DNA from: Chloroflexota bacterium
GTDB lineage: Bacteria; Chloroflexota; Anaerolineae; Anaerolineales; Anaerolineaceae
Direction: 5' to 3'
Length of the DNA stretch: 64,000 nt
Assembly: GCA_012517865.1 (NCBI GenBank)
Contig: JAAYUC010000022.1
Location: 39,441 to 103,440 of the forward strand
Under the pieces are notes generated by a model. It had not been told where the DNA came from, did no database searches, and was given only the letters and a program-made list of their open reading frames with translations. Below, piece by piece: positions 24,479 to 32,929 of this stretch. Both the position numbers and the translations under genes were made by a program. The stretch's first letter is position 1; every line of letters starts with the position of its first letter.

Positions 24479-25858
24479 ATGTCGGACCAAACCACAAAAA
24501 AACGTTTTGACCTGGATGAGAACGAAATCCCTCGCTTTTGGTACAACATCTACGCCGACAGCCCCGTCCCGCCCTCTCCGGTCTTTGACCCCGCCACCAA
24601 GGAGCCAATCGCCCTCGAAACGCTGCTCAAGCTCTTCCCAATGGCTCTGATTGAGCAGGAGACTGCCACCGAGCGCTTCATCCCCATCCCCGACGAGGTG
24701 CGCGATGCCTACCGACTCTACCGCCCCACCCCGCTCATCCGCGCCACCCGCCTGGAAAAAGCGCTGCAGACCCCCGCGCATATCTACTATAAATATGAAG
24801 GCGCCTCGCCAGCTGGCAGCCACAAGCTCAACTCCGCCATTCCGCAGGCTTACTTCAATAAAATCAGCGGCACCAAAGCCCTGACCACCGAAACCGGCGC
24901 CGGTCAGTGGGGCTCCGCGCTGGCCATGGCTGGCGAAATGTTCGGAATCAGTGTGGAGGTTTATATGGTGAACTCCTCCTACCTGGCCAAGCCTTACCGC
25001 CGCATCATCATGCAGACATACGGCGCGCAAATCTTCCCCAGCCCGTCCGAGCACACCAAAATCGGTCGCAGCTACCTGGAGAAAAACCCCAACCACCCCG
25101 GCTCGCTCGGCATCGCCATCTCTGAGGCCGTGGAAGTGGCGGCCGAATCCAACGGCGAGAAGAAATACGGGCTCGGCTCTGTGCTGAACCACGTACTGCT
25201 GCACCAGACCGTCATCGGCGAGGAAGCCCTCAAGCAGATGGACCTGGCCGGCGAATACCCGGATGTGGTCATCGGCTGCGTGGGCGGGGGCTCCAATTTT
25301 GGCGGCATCGCGCTGCCTTTCCTGCGCGCCAACCTGCGCGACGGCCGCAAGACCCGCTTTTTGGCGGTGGAACCCACCTCCACCCCCTCGCTCACGCGCG
25401 GCGTGTACGGCTTTGACTACGGCGACAGCTTCGGGATTGTGCCCATCCTCAAGATGTACACCCTCGGCAGCGACTTCGTCCCGGACCCCATCCACGCCGG
25501 CGGCCTGCGCTACCACGGCATGTCCCCGATAATCAGCGGGCTCTACAACGCCGGCCTGATGGACGCGGTGGCGGTTGGTCAGCGCGATGTGTTCGCCGCG
25601 GCGATTCAGTTTGCCCGCACCGAAGGCATTTTGCCCGCGCCGGAGTCCTCGCACGCCATTCTGGCCGCCATCAACGAAGCCGTCGACGCGCGCGACAAGA
25701 ACGAACGCCGCGTGATTCTCTTCAATCTATCCGGCCACGGCTTTTTGGACCTCTCGGCTTACGACCAGTACCTGCACAACGGCATGATTAATGGCAGCGT
25801 GGCGGAGGGTCAGCTGGAAGGCCTGGAAGAGCGCCTGCCCAGGGTGAAGATGCCGTAG
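24479..25858 (+). CDS. trpB: Tryptophan synthase beta chain, TrpB2 type
   Basis: A 459-residue PLP enzyme. EGASPAGSHKLNSA carries the Schiff-base lysine (K116), ETGAGQWGSALAMA the substrate loop and CVGGGSNFGG the phosphate-binding loop. The extra N-terminal region of about 65 residues and these variants are those of TrpB2 rather than TrpB1, which makes tryptophan from serine and indole and often works without TrpA. The ATG at 24479 is preferred (AAGGAG 8 bases before); another at 24473 is too close. The Trp T-box upstream supports a role in tryptophan supply. No other trp genes are nearby. Confidence 0.92.
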   Translation: MSDQTTKKRFDLDENEIPRFWYNIYADSPVPPSPVFDPATKEPIALETLLKLFPMALIEQETATERFIPIPDEVRDAYRLYRPTPLIRATRLEKALQTPAHIYYKYEGASPAGSHKLNSAIPQAYFNKISGTKALTTETGAGQWGSALAMAGEMFGISVEVYMVNSSYLAKPYRRIIMQTYGAQIFPSPSEHTKIGRSYLEKNPNHPGSLGIAISEAVEVAAESNGEKKYGLGSVLNHVLLHQTVIGEEALKQMDLAGEYPDVVIGCVGGGSNFGGIALPFLRANLRDGRKTRFLAVEPTSTPSLTRGVYGFDYGDSFGIVPILKMYTLGSDFVPDPIHAGGLRYHGMSPIISGLYNAGLMDAVAVGQRDVFAAAIQFARTEGILPAPESSHAILAAINEAVDARDKNERRVILFNLSGHGFLDLSAYDQYLHNGMINGSVAEGQLEGLEERLPRVKMP

Positions 25859-25876
25859 CAAGACGCCAAACTTTAT

Positions 25877-25911
25877 CAGCGCGGTTGATATCTCAGCCGC
25901 GCTGTTTTTTT
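25877..25911 (+). terminator. Intrinsic terminator of trpB2
   Basis: A 12-bp stem (25877-25888 with 25893-25904, one G-T pair), 4-base loop, then seven T. Confidence 0.92.
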
Positions 25912-26232
25912 ACGCCTCAATGCGAAAAAACTGCCCTCTTATCTAGAAAACATCAGCCGCTGCAGTCAAGACCTTTTTGCGTATGCGACCCCGTTACCAG
26001 TCAATGCTTCCCATTGCAAATACCAACAACGTGTCAAAATCAACAGGTCTGTTTCCATCCAGAGCTGACAAGTCCTGTCAGAAAGTGTTTAGGACCGCAG
26101 CTGTGCCGCGGTCGGTACCCGAACAGAATCATGCAAGATAGTTTATAATGTCTTCTGGAACAAATAATTTGCGCAGCAGAGTCTGACGGACGCTCGCACG
26201 CAGATTAACCACAAAATTTGATATAGGGGAAA
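25912..26232. other. Gene-free stretch, AT-richer than surroundings
   Basis: No convincing coding frame. It holds an inverted repeat CTGACA-N5-TGTCAG (26065-26081) and a TATAAT box at 26144-26149 without a good -35, which may serve the membrane glycosyltransferase gene at 26233. Confidence 0.5.
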
Positions 26233-27876
26233 ATGAACAACAAAGAAACACTTATCCTAGTCCAAGCGCCACAGGCATATCAACCGCATCGATGGGTTCC
26301 GGTCGCCGTTAGCATCCTGGCGTTCGCGGCTTTTTTAGCGTTCATCCTCCCCAACGCCAAGGCGTCAGAAGATTTGGGGATGGTCCAGGTCTTTGAGCCG
26401 GATGAAGCAGCGCTTTTTCCCACCATTGCCGCAATGGCAAGCCCCAAAAGCGATTCCCTTACGTTCATCAAGCAGTTCATTGTGTATGAACGCTATAACA
26501 AAGGATTCCCATTTTACGGTCCTTCCGCGCTCCTGTTGATTCCTCTGCGCTGGGCCGGACAGGAAAAAAACTTTTCCCTGACGTTTCTTCTTCTGCGCCA
26601 GGTAATCAGCGTTCTGCCGATGCTTTGTGGTTTGCTTGTCCTGGTTTGGCTGCAGGACGGCTTTCGAACCTATCGTTCCATTGTTCTCTTTGTCTTCCTG
26701 CTCATTGTCCCTGCAACCATCCAAAACGGTTTTTGGTGGCACCCGGACGGCCTGACACTGCTTTTATCCGTTCTGGTTGTTTGGTTTCTGTACAAAGATG
26801 CTTTGAGGTTTGGCAAGTACTTTTTCGCAGCGGCGGCTGCCTGCGGCGTGCTCACCGCCGCAAAAATGATGGGTGTGTTCTTCTTTCTTTCAGTTTTCGC
26901 CGTTCTCATATGGGGGCTGGTGGAAAAGAAAATCACTCTGGCAAGCGCGGTCCTCAGGGGCGTCGAGTTTATCGGAGTAATGGGGGCAGCCTTCCTCATC
27001 AGCAGCCCCTTCCTCTTCTCCGAGTGGGGGCGGGCTGGCTACCTGAACATGCTTCGCGCGCAAATGTCTTCGCTTTCCGAAGGCTACGGCGTAATCTACG
27101 CGAAAGGCTTTCCAGCTGCCTGGCCGGCGATACGGGAATACTTTGGAAGCGCGGTCTTTTTGCTCCTGAGCCTGGTTGTGTGTGTTTTGGGGCTTGCATC
27201 CAAAAAGAATCGTTTCCTGAACACTTTACTGCTCACCTGGTTCCTCCCCCTGACCCTCTACGTGACCTTTTTCAGTCACTTCAAGTATCAATACTGGCTG
27301 CCGGTGGCGCTGCCTTTGTTCTCCTGCTGGGCGCAAGTCCTGCCGGAGGATATCAAGGGCTTCAGGCTGAAGAATTGGCGGGCCGCTGTGCAGATTGTAT
27401 TGTTACTGGTTTTCGCGGGACAGCTGGTGAGCTTCGCGCTGCAAAGCACGCGGCTTTTTACTGCCCGCGTTCACCGAGCAGAAAACAATCCGTATATCGC
27501 GTTCCAGGCCGCATCCGCCAAAATGCTGGCGCCAATTTCCGCTCTCCCGCTGCGTGTTTACTACGACTACCGCCTTTATGTTCCAGAGTTCCCCGGCTGG
27601 GAACTCAGCACGGCATACGTCCCCATCAGCTACGCTCAAATCACCGAGGACGGCTACGATGTGCTCTTATTGGCAAATCAGCGCGTCCTTGATTACCTCA
27701 ATCCTGAAGTGGAAGGTGTCGACGCCGCGCTCTTCGCGGAAAGTCAGCGTTTCTACCGGGATGTGGCGGAGGGCAAAGTTCAGGGTTTTGTTTTGCTGAA
27801 CAGAAATGAGGCGGGGGCAATCTTTATTAGACAGGACCTCTGTGAGGAATACTACCCCGAAGCTAACTGCGACTAA
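26233..27876 (+). CDS. GT-C type membrane glycosyltransferase
   Basis: A 547-residue integral membrane protein with about 10-12 helices. After the first helix an extracellular loop holds VQVFEPDEAALFP, an acidic E-x-D/E pair like the catalytic loop of GT39/ArnT-type GT-C enzymes. The hydrophilic C-terminal 120 residues lie outside the last helix. It should move a sugar from a polyprenyl-phosphate carrier to a wall or surface acceptor. GGGGAAA precedes the ATG. It is followed after 19 bases by a second GT-C-like gene, and both use AT-richer codons than neighbouring genes. Confidence 0.75.
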   Translation: MNNKETLILVQAPQAYQPHRWVPVAVSILAFAAFLAFILPNAKASEDLGMVQVFEPDEAALFPTIAAMASPKSDSLTFIKQFIVYERYNKGFPFYGPSALLLIPLRWAGQEKNFSLTFLLLRQVISVLPMLCGLLVLVWLQDGFRTYRSIVLFVFLLIVPATIQNGFWWHPDGLTLLLSVLVVWFLYKDALRFGKYFFAAAAACGVLTAAKMMGVFFFLSVFAVLIWGLVEKKITLASAVLRGVEFIGVMGAAFLISSPFLFSEWGRAGYLNMLRAQMSSLSEGYGVIYAKGFPAAWPAIREYFGSAVFLLLSLVVCVLGLASKKNRFLNTLLLTWFLPLTLYVTFFSHFKYQYWLPVALPLFSCWAQVLPEDIKGFRLKNWRAAVQIVLLLVFAGQLVSFALQSTRLFTARVHRAENNPYIAFQAASAKMLAPISALPLRVYYDYRLYVPEFPGWELSTAYVPISYAQITEDGYDVLLLANQRVLDYLNPEVEGVDAALFAESQRFYRDVAEGKVQGFVLLNRNEAGAIFIRQDLCEEYYPEANCD

Positions 27877-27895
27877 ATCTTTTGAAGGTGAAGTA

Positions 27896-29110
27896 ATGAA
27901 AACTGACACAACAAAATTTGACCGCACAATTACAGATTTTTTCCATAAGCACCTAAACATCCTTTTCCTGGTGGGAATCTCTCTGCTCACGCTGGCAATC
28001 CGCAATGAATTCCGAGGGTGGGTTTCGGGAGATATGAAATTCTTTTTAGTGCCCTGGGCCACCTATCTTGAAGAGCACGGCGGCTTTGCGGGGTTAGCCA
28101 CCGGTCCAATTGACTGTAATTACCCAGTGACTTACCAGTACATACTGGCCTTCATGACTTATCTTCCGGGTTCGTACCTGGCAAAAATCAAAGTCGTCTC
28201 AGTGTTTTTTGACTATATAAGCGCTGGATTCATCATGTTGATTGTTCGTGAAGTGGGCGGTTACGCAAAAAAGAGCTTTGTCCCCTTATTGGCGTACGCG
28301 GCCGCTTTGTTGATACCCACGCCAATCCTGAACAGCGCGGCCTGGGGGCAGGCGGATTCCATCTTTTCTGCGTTTCTGATTATTTCTCTTTACTTCCTCA
28401 TCAAGGAAAAATATCCTCTGGCTTTTGTAGCTTTCAGCCTGGCTTTTTCTTTCAAGCTGCAAGCCATCTTCTTTTTGCCGGTGCTTTTACTCGTTTATTT
28501 CAAGAAGCATAATTTTAGTCTGCAGCACTTTTTGATTATCCCCGCCGTCATTGGCGCGGTCAGTCTGCCTGCCGTCGCGATAGGCAAGCCTATACCCGAA
28601 ATCTTTAGTGTTTATCTTGGTCAGCTGACCGCCAACGCCAAAACAACATTAGACTTTCCCAATATGTACTTTTTCCTGCCGGATTTGTACTGGCAATTTG
28701 CGGCACCGGGCATAATTCTGACCTTCGCGCTGCTTATGACTTTCTATTTCGTGCTCCTCAGGAAAGAAAACTTTGTGCTCTCAGGCGCCGCCCTGGTTGA
28801 AGTGAGCCTGTTAACCATCATGATATGCACCTACACTCTGCCTGCCATGCACCAGCGCTATCTCTTCACGGGAGACCTCATCGCAGTGATTTACCTTTTT
28901 ATCCGCAAAGAACGCGCCTACATCCCATTAATCATCTGGCTCATTAGTGTGAACGGCTACATGTACTACCTGTTCGGCTTCGGGCCGCTGGTAGAACAGC
29001 GGTACCTGGCGATGGCGTATTTGTGGATTATGGTCCTGATGGCGCGCGACCTAATCTTCAGGCCCCTGAACAAGCCCACGGCCGCCGCCGCGGCCAGGCA
29101 AAACGAGTGA
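27896..29110 (+). CDS. GT-C type membrane glycosyltransferase / mannosyltransferase-like protein
   Basis: A 404-residue protein with about 10 membrane helices. The first extracytoplasmic loop contains GWVSGDMKFFLVPWATYLEE, with an acidic residue after the first helix. YQYILAF, SAAWGQADSIF and PAMHQRYLF are typical of DUF2029/PIG-M-like GT-C proteins, which use polyprenol-linked hexoses. ATG 27896 is chosen behind GAAGGTGA, 19 bases after the upstream stop. The pair probably builds or modifies a surface glycan. AT-rich composition hints at transfer. Confidence 0.75.
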   Translation: MKTDTTKFDRTITDFFHKHLNILFLVGISLLTLAIRNEFRGWVSGDMKFFLVPWATYLEEHGGFAGLATGPIDCNYPVTYQYILAFMTYLPGSYLAKIKVVSVFFDYISAGFIMLIVREVGGYAKKSFVPLLAYAAALLIPTPILNSAAWGQADSIFSAFLIISLYFLIKEKYPLAFVAFSLAFSFKLQAIFFLPVLLLVYFKKHNFSLQHFLIIPAVIGAVSLPAVAIGKPIPEIFSVYLGQLTANAKTTLDFPNMYFFLPDLYWQFAAPGIILTFALLMTFYFVLLRKENFVLSGAALVEVSLLTIMICTYTLPAMHQRYLFTGDLIAVIYLFIRKERAYIPLIIWLISVNGYMYYLFGFGPLVEQRYLAMAYLWIMVLMARDLIFRPLNKPTAAAAARQNE

Positions 29111-29186
29111 CCTGTAGGTTTCCACAAAAACGCATCCGCGTGTTGGGCAGAATTCCATGGGAAGGCAGCCTGGGGCCGGATTCTGC

Positions 29187-29217
29187 TTGACAATTATGGG
29201 GATTCCTGTGTTATACT
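29187..29217 (+). promoter_or_regulatory. Promoter of rplS
   Basis: TTGACA (29187-29192) and TATACT (29212-29217) with a long 19-base spacer. The leader then contains a short hairpin ACCAG-N5-CTGGT near 29232. Confidence 0.6.
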
Positions 29218-29284
29218 TGCATTTCGCGTCAACCAGCCCCGCTGGTGATGTAGTTATGTGCGTAAGCGAGTAAAGGAAGTCATT

Positions 29285-29635
29285 ATGAACCATACAGAAT
29301 TGTTAGCTTCTGTGGAAGCCGAAAAGAACCCGAACATTCCGGACCTCTTCCCTGGGGATTCGGTCAGCGTGCATTACAAAATCAAGGAAGGCGACCGCGA
29401 ACGCATCCAGGAATTCAAGGGCGTCGTGCTCTATACCCGCGGACGCGGCAATAACGCCAGCTTCACCGTCCGCCGCGTTGCCAGCAACGGCATCGGCGTG
29501 GAACGCACTTTCTTGACCCACTCGCCGCGCATTGCCAAAGTGGTGGTGGAACGCCACAATAAAGTGCGCCGCGCCCGCCTGTACTTTTTGCGCAACCGCA
29601 CTGGCAAGAGCGCGCGGCTCAAGCAGCGCTTCTAA
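29285..29635 (+). CDS. rplS: 50S ribosomal protein L19
   Basis: A 116-residue L19. PDLFPGDSVSVHYKIKEGDR, QEFKGVVLYTRGRG, TVRRVASNGIGVERTF and the basic C-terminus KVRRARLYFLRNRTGKSAR are all diagnostic. It sits at the 30S-50S interface of the large subunit. ATG 29285 follows AAAGGAAG. In many bacteria rplS follows rpsP, rimM and trmD; here it is alone behind its own promoter and terminator. Confidence 0.97.
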   Translation: MNHTELLASVEAEKNPNIPDLFPGDSVSVHYKIKEGDRERIQEFKGVVLYTRGRGNNASFTVRRVASNGIGVERTFLTHSPRIAKVVVERHNKVRRARLYFLRNRTGKSARLKQRF

Positions 29636-29669
29636 ACCGCCAGCGGCCCTGCCGTCTTGCAGCCATGCC

Positions 29670-29725
29670 AAAAAGCCTTCTCCGGGCTGCCTGATTCCTT
29701 TCAGGCTGTACGGGAAAGGCTTTTT
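29670..29725 (+). terminator. Intrinsic terminator after rplS
   Basis: AAAAAGCCTT pairs with AAGGCTTTTT around an inner GCCTGA/TCAGGC stem. A strong hairpin followed by T5. Confidence 0.85.
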
Positions 29726-29754
29726 GCTGTTATCCGACCGGAATTAAGCCGAAA

Positions 29755-30477
29755 ATGAACACCAAACCTCGCATTGCCCTCACCGCCGCCCGCATGAGCC
29801 ACAAAACCCGCTCCGATACTTACGAGATTCCGCGCGCCTACCTGGACGCGGTGCTCGCGGCAGGCGGGGTCCCCATCCTGCTGCCAACAAACCTGCCGCT
29901 CGGGGAGCTGCCTGGCCTGCTGGAACGGTTTGACGGCCTGCTGCTCTCCGGCGGAGGCGACCTGCACCCCGCGCGCTACGGCGAGGCCGAACACCCCGAA
30001 ATTCATTCCGTCGACCCCGAACGCGACGCCTTTGAACTGGCGCTTATCCCGCTCGCGCTGGCGGCGGATAAGCCGCTGCTGGCCATCTGCCGCGGCTGCC
30101 AGGCGCTGAACGCCGCCCTGGGCGGCAGCTTGTACTGGGATATCGCCAGCCAGCTGCCCGAAGCTGGTCGGCACGACTGGTACCCCGCCTACCCGCGCGA
30201 CCTGCTGGCGCACAAGGTGCGGATTGAGCAAGGCACGAAGCTGGCGGAGATTTTGGGGGCGCGGAGCGCGCGCGTGAACAGCCTGCACCATCAGGCGGTG
30301 CGGAAGCCGGGCCGGGGGGTGGTAGTCTCCGCGCGGGCGGAGGACGGCGTGATTGAGGGGATTGAGCTGCCCGAAAAGCGCTTTGCCCTGGGCGTGCAGT
30401 GGCACCCGGAATGCCTGCCGGAGGATGAGAGGATGAGGGTGCTGTTTACGGTGTTTGTGCAGGCAGCGAGGGAGTAA
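29755..30477 (+). CDS. Gamma-glutamyl-gamma-aminobutyrate hydrolase-like (peptidase C26)
   Basis: A 240-residue class I glutamine-amidotransferase-like hydrolase. FDGLLLSGGGDLHPARY is the oxyanion region, LLAICRGCQALNAALGG the nucleophile elbow (C112), and GVQWHPE carries the catalytic His and Glu. This pattern matches PuuD/C26 hydrolases, which split gamma-glutamyl amide bonds such as gamma-Glu-GABA in putrescine breakdown. The rest of the Puu pathway is not in the window, so the substrate is open. It is followed by murI after 29 bases. Confidence 0.85.
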   Translation: MNTKPRIALTAARMSHKTRSDTYEIPRAYLDAVLAAGGVPILLPTNLPLGELPGLLERFDGLLLSGGGDLHPARYGEAEHPEIHSVDPERDAFELALIPLALAADKPLLAICRGCQALNAALGGSLYWDIASQLPEAGRHDWYPAYPRDLLAHKVRIEQGTKLAEILGARSARVNSLHHQAVRKPGRGVVVSARAEDGVIEGIELPEKRFALGVQWHPECLPEDERMRVLFTVFVQAARE

Positions 30478-30506
30478 TATTTCCTCTCCGTGCTACAATT
30501 ACCCGC

Positions 30507-31346
30507 ATGAGCGGCAATTCCTCTCCCACCCAGCCTATCGCCCTGTATGACTCCGGCGTGGGCGGCCTGTCCGTCCTGCGCGCCGTGCGCTCCGCCCTGC
30601 CGCGCGAGCATCTGCTCTACTTTGGGGACCAGGCCAAGGTCCCCTACGGCAGCCGCTCCCTCGAAGAACTGCGCTCCCTTGCGGAAGCCTCCGCACGTTT
30701 TTTGCTCTCGCAGTGCGCCAAGCTGATTGTCATCGCCTGCAACACCGCCTCGGCCGCCGCCCTCAAGCACCTGCGCGCGGTCCTGCCGGAAGTGCCTTTC
30801 GTGGGCATGGAGCCCGCCGTCAAGCCGGCCGCCGAGCAAACCCACACGCGCAAGGTCGGGGTGCTGGCCACGCCATCTACGTTTCAGGGCGAGCTGTACG
30901 CCTCGGTGGTGGAGCGCTTCGCGCAGGACGTGGAGATTTTCCAATCCACCTGCCCGGGGCTGGTCTCGCAAATTGAAAAGGCGCGCCTTGCCGCTCCCAA
31001 AACCCGCCGCATCCTGGAAGAAGCCGTTTTGCCGATGCTGGACGCCGGCGCGGATACGCTGGTGCTGGGCTGCACGCATTACCCCTTTGTCATCCCGCTG
31101 ATTGAAAAAATTGCCGCCGGGCGCGCCCGCGTAATAGACCCCGCCCCCGCGGTCGCGCGCCAGACCGCGCGCGTTTTGGCGGAGCGCGGGCTGCTGAACC
31201 CCGGCCCGGACGAGGGCAGTCTGCGTTTTATCACCAGCGGAGAACCTGCCGCCTTTGAATACGCGCTGTCCCGCCTGCTTGGCCTAAACTCCAAAGCCGA
31301 AGCCGCCCATTGGCAGGGCGGCGAGCTTGAACTGATTTCCCGATAA
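30507..31346 (+). CDS. murI: Glutamate racemase
   Basis: A 279-residue racemase. IALYDSGVGGLSVLR is the start motif, FGDQAKVPYGSRS follows, and the two catalytic Cys lie in IACNTASAAAL (C78) and LGCTHYPF (C189). It converts L- to D-glutamate for peptidoglycan stem peptides. A TACAAT box (30494-30499) ends 7 bases before the ATG and no ribosome-binding site is visible, so it may have its own leaderless transcript besides read-through from the upstream gene. Convergent with the Nudix-like gene. Confidence 0.95.
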   Translation: MSGNSSPTQPIALYDSGVGGLSVLRAVRSALPREHLLYFGDQAKVPYGSRSLEELRSLAEASARFLLSQCAKLIVIACNTASAAALKHLRAVLPEVPFVGMEPAVKPAAEQTHTRKVGVLATPSTFQGELYASVVERFAQDVEIFQSTCPGLVSQIEKARLAAPKTRRILEEAVLPMLDAGADTLVLGCTHYPFVIPLIEKIAAGRARVIDPAPAVARQTARVLAERGLLNPGPDEGSLRFITSGEPAAFEYALSRLLGLNSKAEAAHWQGGELELISR

Positions 31347-31354
31347 TGCCGTGA

Positions 31355-31885
31355 TTAATGCGCGAAGAGCCGCAGCAGCGCCAGGCTGAAGCCTGTCTGC
31401 CAGGTCAGCACGCGCGGCAGGCCGTCGGCCACCGCGTCTTCCAGCTGCTGGCGGGAGAGCAGCCTCACGCGCGGGTCCGCCCCGGAGGGAGCGGGGGCAG
31501 CCAGGCGCGCCAGGAAGTAATAGCCGCGCCCGTAGCCGCTTTGCGCGTCGGTGATGAAATCCCCCAAAAAGACCCAATCCGGAGAATTGTATCCCGCCTG
31601 CTGCAGCAGCAGCCTTTGGGCGGCGGGCAGAGCTTCCTCTCCCGCGCGGATGACGCCCTCAACCGGAGCGAAGAGCGGACCGCGCGCGGCGTAAGGATGC
31701 TGCTCCAGGGTGATGAATTGGCCGCTGCCGTCCACGGCAGTCACCACCACATATTCCGGGGAGTCCAGCCAGAGCCAATCCTCGTTCTGGCTGCCGTCGG
31801 GCAGTTCTACCTTGCGGGTTTCCACCGACAGCCGGGGCTGGCGGTTCAGAATGATTTCGCGGGAATGTGTTTTCCAGGGGTTCAT
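31355..31885 (-). CDS. Nudix-fold protein with degenerate Nudix box
   Basis: A 176-residue protein resembling ADP-ribose pyrophosphatases: strands around YVVVTAVDGSGQFITLEQ, then VEGVIRAGEEALPAAQRLLLQQAGY where the Nudix box G-x5-E-x7-REUxEExGU should be. GE and AA-R remain, but REL-EE is RLLLQQ, so the metal-binding glutamates are lost. It is probably not a pyrophosphohydrolase and may bind a nucleotide or act as a regulator. ATGA overlap with the CYTH gene upstream shows coupling in the minus-strand operon. Confidence 0.7.
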   Translation of the reverse strand: MNPWKTHSREIILNRQPRLSVETRKVELPDGSQNEDWLWLDSPEYVVVTAVDGSGQFITLEQHPYAARGPLFAPVEGVIRAGEEALPAAQRLLLQQAGYNSPDWVFLGDFITDAQSGYGRGYYFLARLAAPAPSGADPRVRLLSRQQLEDAVADGLPRVLTWQTGFSLALLRLFAH

Positions 31886-32508
31886 CGGTTTTCCTTTCCT
31901 TCCGCCGCGTCCGCCGGCAGCACGCCCAGGTCTTCCGCGCGGATAGTCAGGCCGCGGAAGCCTTCAAAGGTCAGCGCGTCGGCATTCAGGTTCAGGCGGG
32001 CTTTCAGTGCTTCAAACTGGTCCAGGTAGCTGGCGGTCAGGCGGCGGTTCCAATCCAAACCAAGCTTATCCGCGGCGGCACGAATTGCGCCGGCGGAAGG
32101 TCCTTCCAACTCGGCAAAGAAGCCAAACGGCATCGCGTCGAGCGAAACCTGCACGCCGTCCAGCAAGAAGGTTTCGCGCAGTTTCTCGTAGCTGGTGTAC
32201 GCGCGGTATCCCAGCGCTTCCAAAAAGCGCCTTGCCGCGCCAAAATCGGAGACTTCAAATTCAATTTCCTGCCGCTCAAGCACGCCCTCGCGCGCCTGGC
32301 CGGGGCCCTTAAACGTCAGGCGGGCAGTCTGGTCCGCGCGCAGGCGCAGCACCTGAGCCTTCGCGCGCAGGTCCATGGCTTCCGTGTCAAAGCGCAGGTT
32401 CCGCTCCAGCACGCGCGGCTGAACCAGCTCCGCGCCGGCAGCGATTACCCGCTGGCGCAGCGCGTCGGGGCTGGCAAGATAAAATTTGACCTCAATTTCC
32501 TGGTCCAT
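31882..32508 (-). CDS. CYTH domain protein (class IV adenylate cyclase-like)
   Basis: A 208-residue CYTH protein. EIEVKF at residues 4-9 is the signature ExExK motif. RNLRFDT, LRLRAD, ARLTFKGP, RQEIEFEV and YEKLRETF supply the charged residues lining the tunnel that binds triphosphates. CyaB-type members make cAMP, others hydrolyse thiamine- or inorganic triphosphate; the activity here is not settled. It overlaps the upstream membrane protein gene by 17 bases and the Nudix-like gene by 4. Confidence 0.85.
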   Translation of the reverse strand: MDQEIEVKFYLASPDALRQRVIAAGAELVQPRVLERNLRFDTEAMDLRAKAQVLRLRADQTARLTFKGPGQAREGVLERQEIEFEVSDFGAARRFLEALGYRAYTSYEKLRETFLLDGVQVSLDAMPFGFFAELEGPSAGAIRAAADKLGLDWNRRLTASYLDQFEALKARLNLNADALTFEGFRGLTIRAEDLGVLPADAAEGKENR

Positions 32509-32929
32509 GGATGCTCTGCGTTTCTTTCTTGATATAGTAAGTATATCCTGCCGCGGCCGCCAGTGAGAGCGCGTGTACAGTCAGCTTGAAGAGCGGGTTC
32601 CCGCCGCGCTGCTCCGGCGCCCACAAAAACAGACGTTCCACCCAATAGCTGATAACCGTGAAAAGCAAGGCGCTCCACACCGCGCTCACGCGCAGCCTGC
32701 CCTTAAGCCAGGTGCAGGCCAGCCCGAACAGGCTCAGCAGCGCGCTCATGCCGCCCACGGCCACCAGATAGGCCGGTAGCCAGGCAGGCAGACCAAATTC
32801 CAGCAGCAGGTCTTTTTGGGCGAAAGCGCCGCTTACGCGCAAAACACCGCTGACAGCATTGGCAAACAGAATCAGCCGCGTCAGCGTGATGAAAGAGGTC
32901 GTGCCGGCGGAATTATTGTCGCGCGTCAT
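32492..32929 (-). CDS. Small integral membrane protein
   Basis: A 145-residue protein with four hydrophobic segments (about 15-35, 48-70, 80-100, 112-132) and short charged ends; family not recognised. It overlaps both neighbours: 4 bases with the helicase-associated gene before it and 17 bases with the CYTH gene after it. The tight packing shows membership in the operon running from 34.57 to 31.36 kb, but no function follows from that. Confidence 0.65.
   Translation of the reverse strand: MTRDNNSAGTTSFITLTRLILFANAVSGVLRVSGAFAQKDLLLEFGLPAWLPAYLVAVGGMSALLSLFGLACTWLKGRLRVSAVWSALLFTVISYWVERLFLWAPEQRGGNPLFKLTVHALSLAAAAGYTYYIKKETQSIHGPGN

Noticed and set aside
26625..27692. Open frame of about 355 codons within the first GT-C gene in another frame
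   Set aside because: Composition rich in Arg, Cys and Ala without domain logic; the GT-C frame has helices and the acidic loop.
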